Origin: Eucommia ulmoides
Lineage: Eukaryota > Streptophyta > Magnoliopsida > Garryales > Eucommiaceae
DNA length: 64,000 nt
Direction of reading: 5' to 3'
NCBI GenBank assembly: GCA_016647705.1
Contig: CM028335.1
Span: forward strand, 18,516,905-18,580,904
Shown here one piece after another: positions 59,432 through 64,000 of the stretch (position 1 is the first letter of the stretch; the number at the start of each line of letters is the position of its first letter). The notes below the pieces were generated by a model. The model was given only the letters and a program-made list of their open reading frames with translations. It ran no database searches and had not been told where the DNA came from. Both the position numbers and the translations under genes were made by a program.

Positions 59432-62400
59432 ATGGATTCATCTTCGCCGTCGACCGCAAGGAGTGGTGTGAACAGAGAAACTTCGTCGTCGACTGAAGAT
59501 GACGGCGCTCTTCCCGTCACCGCGGGCCTCGCGAAGGAGGCCGGTGTGCTGTTCCAGTCTGGTAAGTTCGCGGACTGCGTCAAGGTGTTGAATCAGCTTT
59601 TGCAGAAGAAAGAGAATGACCTGAAGGTAATTTGTTTTGAGATTTTAAAGTTCTTTGTCGCTGGAGTATAGTGTTATTGAAATTTCGAAATTCTGTTCGA
59701 GCCCTGTTAGCTGTGAAGTTCTATTTTCACTGTTGGACTGCATTGATTGGTAATGTTCTGATTTGTAATGTCTTTTAATAGAAAATGTACATTGTTTGTT
59801 TTGGTTTGACTGAGTTTAGTTGATAAAATTAAGTATTTATTTGAATATTTTTTACTGATTCTTTGTTTTCATTTTATTGTTTATATCTTTTAATTCTTAT
59901 TCACCGCTTAACTCATAGTTCAACAACATTCTTGGCTAATGGTATCCCATGTTTCTCTTTTCCTTTTCGTACTTCATCTGGAAGAGTTTGATTATGAGGT
60001 TGTTGGTGTAAGATACTAGTTTTTTTTTACATTTTCTTTTGCTTGTGAACAGAGATTCGATATCACAGCTGAGGTAATAGTTGGTGTTTCTAGGTATTTA
60101 GAGTGAAACTGACAGCATTGATAAGAAATTGGTTTAACAATGCACATGATACTCTGGATTCCATTGGCAATGGGATATCTTCAGTTATAAAAGTAAACAT
60201 TAACTTGAAAGGGTTCATGTATTGTCCGGTCGTCTGACTGTCGGAGAATAAGAGAAGCTGTATTTAAATGAAGAGGAAGTTGGGTACAAGTTTATGACTG
60301 CATGTTTTAGTTCAGGGATAGAAGTATCAATAAGAAATATTGGGTTTGTTGGCTTTGTCATCTGGGTAATTGGCTGTATGGTTGAGCTAATGTGATGTCT
60401 TGTTAGAATGGTTCAATAATTGTATATTTATAGTTTATTTTACCATTACCTATTGAATAATTGTCATCTAAAGTGGTTTAATAGTTGTTATCTATTTGAT
60501 TATAATTCTGGGTGGTCGATATCCTTGGGTAATTTTAATGTTTTTAATCTCTCTTTTGTTAATTCCACTCGATGCTTCAGGTTCTACATAACATAGCTAT
60601 TGCCGAGAACTTCCAAGATGGTTATTCAGATCCAAAGAGGCTTCTTGAAGTTCTTAATAATGTTAAGGTATGTGTTTATACAATGATTAACCGTTTGGAT
60701 TATCATGATATGCTAAAAATTTGGTATAATATGGTAAATAAACTATTCTTCCCTACTTTATGTATTTTTTTCTATCGTCAATATAGAAAATCTGTACCTA
60801 TGTTTTCATAGTGCGATTGACAGATGGAGGGAGAGGAAGAAAAGGAGGATATTTTTAGCAATCTAGGTAGAAATTTTTAACAATGCAAGCCAGTAATGTA
60901 AGAGACTGAAAAAATTGAGGACATTAACGAAATAAAACCATCAGAAGTACTTAGGCAAAAAAAGAAAAAAAAAAATCATTAGAAGCACCGTTTACACCAT
61001 AGTGTTCCTACCAGTTATTCAGTTTTATTTTTGTTAGTTGTATACTTCTACTCTAAGTTGGCCATCTCATCTCATCCTTCCTTTTTGTTGCCTTTTTATT
61101 AATTTCTGAGCAGCTACTATATGTGTTTGCTATATCTATTATTTTAGTTACCAGTGTTGTCTTTTTCTGTTAGATATATACATGTCATGCTTGCCACTGT
61201 TGTGTTGTTCATTGGTAGGATTAGGGGAATCAAGGTGGTTGGATCTACTCTCAGATTAGATATTCGTTACAACCATTATAAATCTGACATGGTATCACCG
61301 TCCAATCAGGATTTAGTATTTGAATTAGTTTAATTGGAGTTGAATATTATGATTCATTGAAGCCTAGGGCATTTGGCATGTGTACTGCTGCGCCACCGTT
61401 GATCCTCCAGAGAGTGAAATGCCTCCTCTCTTTATGCTTTGTCTGTTGAAATTTCTGTACTTTTTGTTTTATCCTGTACTAATAGTGTTAGGACTTAGCC
61501 ACTTGGGACAACCTGTCATCCAACATTATATGTGTGATCAATTTATACTTTTGAACTATTTGTTTCCGTAATTTTTTTATTTTTATTTTTATTTTTGATA
61601 CAGTCTATGCATACTTGCCTCTCCATCTGATTCAGTTAGTGGTGATGGTTTGGCATAGCGATGCCCTGGCGGTGGTGATACCGTGATGGCTGTGGTGGTG
61701 GCGAGTATTCTAGAAAGGGAAGCTAGTAGGGTGGGTGGATTATAGGGGCATCAGAGGGTTCTGAGGGATATTTTTGGGGGTTGTTGAGTGTGATAAGGCC
61801 CCAAGAATTCAGATATTTGGGACATTATCGCTTCTCATATAAGAATTCCCAAAGTAAAACCCAATACTATTGAATTATTAATTTGTCCATTTTTGTTGGT
61901 AGCAGGCCCAAAACAAATCACATGAACCACCCTACTAAACATCCTAAACCAGAAAGTTGAATCAGTTGAAGTATAATTAACAAACAACTGAACTTATCTA
62001 TTTGCTTGATATTTTTGCCTGCAATTTGACCCATTACACATCAATATTAGCATGTCTTACTTTGCTCCTGCTCTAAGGTAGATTTAATCTGATTGTTTTC
62101 CCTTCACTTTGTTCCTCGAGGATTTTTCTTGTGTTTAGCTTTTTTTGGACATGGGTTTTGACCCTGGCAATCATCTTTAAAGTTCTTTTACTTTTGAGGG
62201 AAAAAAAAAAAAAAAAAAGAGTTGGCGATCACCATTAAAACATCTCTTTTGACATCTTAACTTAAATGCAATTTAAAAGGTTCTGGTTATGATTGTCGTC
62301 CTTGGTATGCGTAAACTATTTTGGTTATTACATATTTGTCAGCGGTGTTTTGTGTTTATTTTGGTTTAGTTCTTACTTTTTGTTATTTCCTTCATTTTTG

Positions 62401-64000
62401 GGTTTAGAAACGTAATGAAGACCATGTTCGTGCATCGGCAGAACAAGTAGAGCCTGTTAGCAACCTTGGGAGCAAAGCAATCACAGGAAGTAAAGCATCT
62501 AATAGTGTGGGAAATCAACTATTTGCACCAAATAGTTCACCAGCTGTATACACTGATGATTTTGACTCTTCTGTTGCAACTTACAACATAGTATGTGTGC
62601 TTGACGTTGCGATAATTTAGTGGCACTAAAGTGGTTTGGTTCTATCTTTTATATGCATGCATGTTCATGAGTATTCACACCTGTGTTGAACTTGGTCTTA
62701 CACAGGCAGTCACCTGGTTTTACCTCCATGAACATGAAAAGGCTTTCTCAATTTTGGAACCATTGTATCAGAATATTGAACCAATCGATGAGGTATGCTG
62801 TATAGTATTATTTGTATTTTGGCTTTGCAATTTCAGATGTGTATTAACATTTAAAGTGCGCATACAGGGGACGGCCCTTCGTATTTGCCTTTTGTTGCTT
62901 GATGTTGCATTACTTTCCCGCCATGCATCAAGATCAGCTGTAAGTCTCATTCTTATCAGGCTGATTACTAGCTTCGTTAATGCATGTTTTTATATAAAAT
63001 TGGCTGATACTTGCGACAATGATGATTCAAGATTTTATTTTACTAAAGAAATAGGGACCGTGAGGCTTACCACTAGGTCTCTTTCTGCTGTAGTTTATCT
63101 TGTCTTTTCAAATGGTGGTACCGGAGACGGTAATATATTGTGAATGGAGTGCTCTTATTGATATTAATTTAAAGACGTGCTTGTTTTAATTTGGTCATAG
63201 GTATTGTCTTCAGTCCTCATGTTGAGATTATTGTGTAAAGCTACCATTAGATGTGAATCTCATTGGTAGAATCAGTAGTTGGTTTCTCTCTAAAGTGATT
63301 TAATACTGACCTCCTTTTTGCATTTTCAATTTTTCCTCTTTGATTTCCCGTGCCATTCAGTGATTGTTAGAAATTCCAATGTGATCATACCACATTTCAG
63401 TCAATTTTTAACAGTTTCTGGAATAACGTAGAAGCTACGGCTGAAGTTAAGACCAATGCTGCACACATTTGTGTTTTGAATCTGAAATTTGGCTGTCCTA
63501 TTTTTCACCAGCTCTGATTATATGACTGCGAGGTTGAGGCACACATGCTATGCATTTGTAAATATATAGAATAAAGTAAATTGGATTATATAAACATTTA
63601 AGAATATATAATTAATTAAATAGACCGAGAGTCTGTGACAATCAAGGGCCTCTCCCTAATGAGCTCTAAAATATTTCTTTTACAGTGTAAGAAACTTTTG
63701 TCATGGTTCCTGTTTGATATTATTTGTGCTAATATTAGTGCATTAAAGTCTTTGGTATGAATCAAGAATATTGACTTTTACTAAATTTCTCTGTAAAAAT
63801 TTCACCACATATTAATAACATCTGGTTGGTTTGAATCTGATGGCAAGATCAGATTAGCTTTTGAGGCATGACTATATATTCTAAAGGAAAGTGAGTCCCT
63901 CTTCTACTAAAAATGGTTTATCTTGCTATCATCCCCTCATACAGTTGTCTATATAGCCTGGGTGGCAAAACATATTGGTGACTTAAAAACTACGAAGCAC
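59432..64000 (+). CDS. CNOT10: CCR4-NOT complex subunit 10 (CNOT10-like), 5' part
   Basis: Five exons with GT..AG borders, all in phase 0: 59432-59626 (MDSSSPSTARSGVNRETSSS, then AGLAKEAGVLFQSGKFADCV), 60581-60667 (VLHNIAIAENFQDGYSDPKR), 62408-62590 (KRNEDHVRASAEQVEPVSNL), 62706-62792 (AVTWFYLHEHEKAFSILEPL) and 62868-62939 (GTALRICLLLLDVALLSRHA). Together they give 208 residues of the N-terminal TPR region of plant CNOT10, a scaffold subunit of the CCR4-NOT deadenylase that shortens mRNA poly(A) tails. The first helix pair AGLAKEAGVLFQSGKFADCV and HEKAFSILEPL are TPR-like. No stop or frame break is seen. The next exon is beyond the window, so the gene is partial here. The gene is probably active: clean splice sites and open exons contrast with everything around it. 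Confidence 0.92.
60668..62407 (+). other. Intron 2 of the CNOT10-like gene (1740 bp)
   Basis: Starts GTATGTGTTT and ends GGGTTTAG. Contains poly-A runs (60964-60975, 62203-62219) and ordinary AT-rich sequence. I saw no embedded gene or clear element. Confidence 0.8.
62940..64000 (+). other. Intron 5 of the CNOT10-like gene, continuing past the window
   Basis: Starts GTAAGTCTCA after codon Ala of SRSA. The following roughly 1060 bp hold no segment matching the expected next part of the protein, so the intron extends beyond the window. Confidence 0.7.

Noticed and set aside
59296-59583. Minus-strand 95-codon frame over the CNOT10-like first exon
   Set aside because: Antisense shadow of exon 1, whose plus-strand product fits the family and splices in phase.

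Overview
This is a flowering-plant (eudicot-type) nuclear window. It is AT-rich and intron-bearing, contains no prokaryotic features, and is dominated by plant transposon families around a few host genes. At the right edge is the 5' part of a conserved host gene, a CNOT10-like subunit of the CCR4-NOT deadenylase complex: five clean exons at 59432-62939, running off the window. The middle-left holds a short single-membrane-segment protein gene (17924-18216) and two C-terminal exons of a Rif1-like gene (18539-19483). Nearly everything else is mobile DNA at several ages and nesting depths.

Left block (1-7760). An AT-rich tandem array (1-1470, unit about 258 bp, each unit made of two related halves) precedes a decayed Mutator-like (MULE) transposase (1565-4297). 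Directly downstream, on the same strand, is a decayed plant mobile domain / MAIN-LIKE gene (4486-6813), the known MULE-MAIN association. About 0.7 kb further on is a compact GC-rich run of seven consecutive hairpins (7481-7738), five of which share one core motif. Right of this lie AT-rich DNA and a LINE ORF2 tail on the minus strand.

Middle block (10200-29360). Two copia fragments meet tail-to-tail (11040-16510). A three-level nest follows: a hAT element (20209-24073) with 8-bp target duplications lies inside a copia element (19866-29066, 191-bp LTRs, 5-bp target duplication), which lies inside the LTR of a small TRIM-like element (19789-29359).

Mule/Ulp1 block (about 31160-40300). A second MULE, of the Kaonashi/ULP type, has a decayed Ulp1-like protease gene on the plus strand converging on a decayed transposase gene on the minus strand. 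It is preceded by ten 91-bp tandem repeats and carries a recurrent roughly 100-bp non-coding repeat. Next come a full-length inverted-repeat Mutator-type MITE (40309-41552, 9-bp target duplication) with a hAT-type MITE inserted in one arm, and a nearly perfect 380-bp palindrome (41596-41975).

Pack-MULE block (42794-46422). This is a non-autonomous Mutator element with terminal inverted repeats and a 9-bp target duplication. It has captured a 5' fragment of a STELLO-type (DUF288) Golgi protein gene and a second, unrecognised coding fragment. A non-coding retroelement-like block with CCTAGG motifs sits inside it.

Right block (48005-58059). A 235-bp Mutator-type MITE is followed by an old minus-strand copia element with LTRs of 1.2 and 1.0 kb, which is interrupted by a probable 2.3-kb solo LTR. 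The CNOT10-like gene follows.

None of the transposable elements looks intact for coding. CNOT10-like is the only clearly functional host gene. The element boundaries rest on target-site duplications and, in two cases, on a nearby paralogous empty site that I could read directly.
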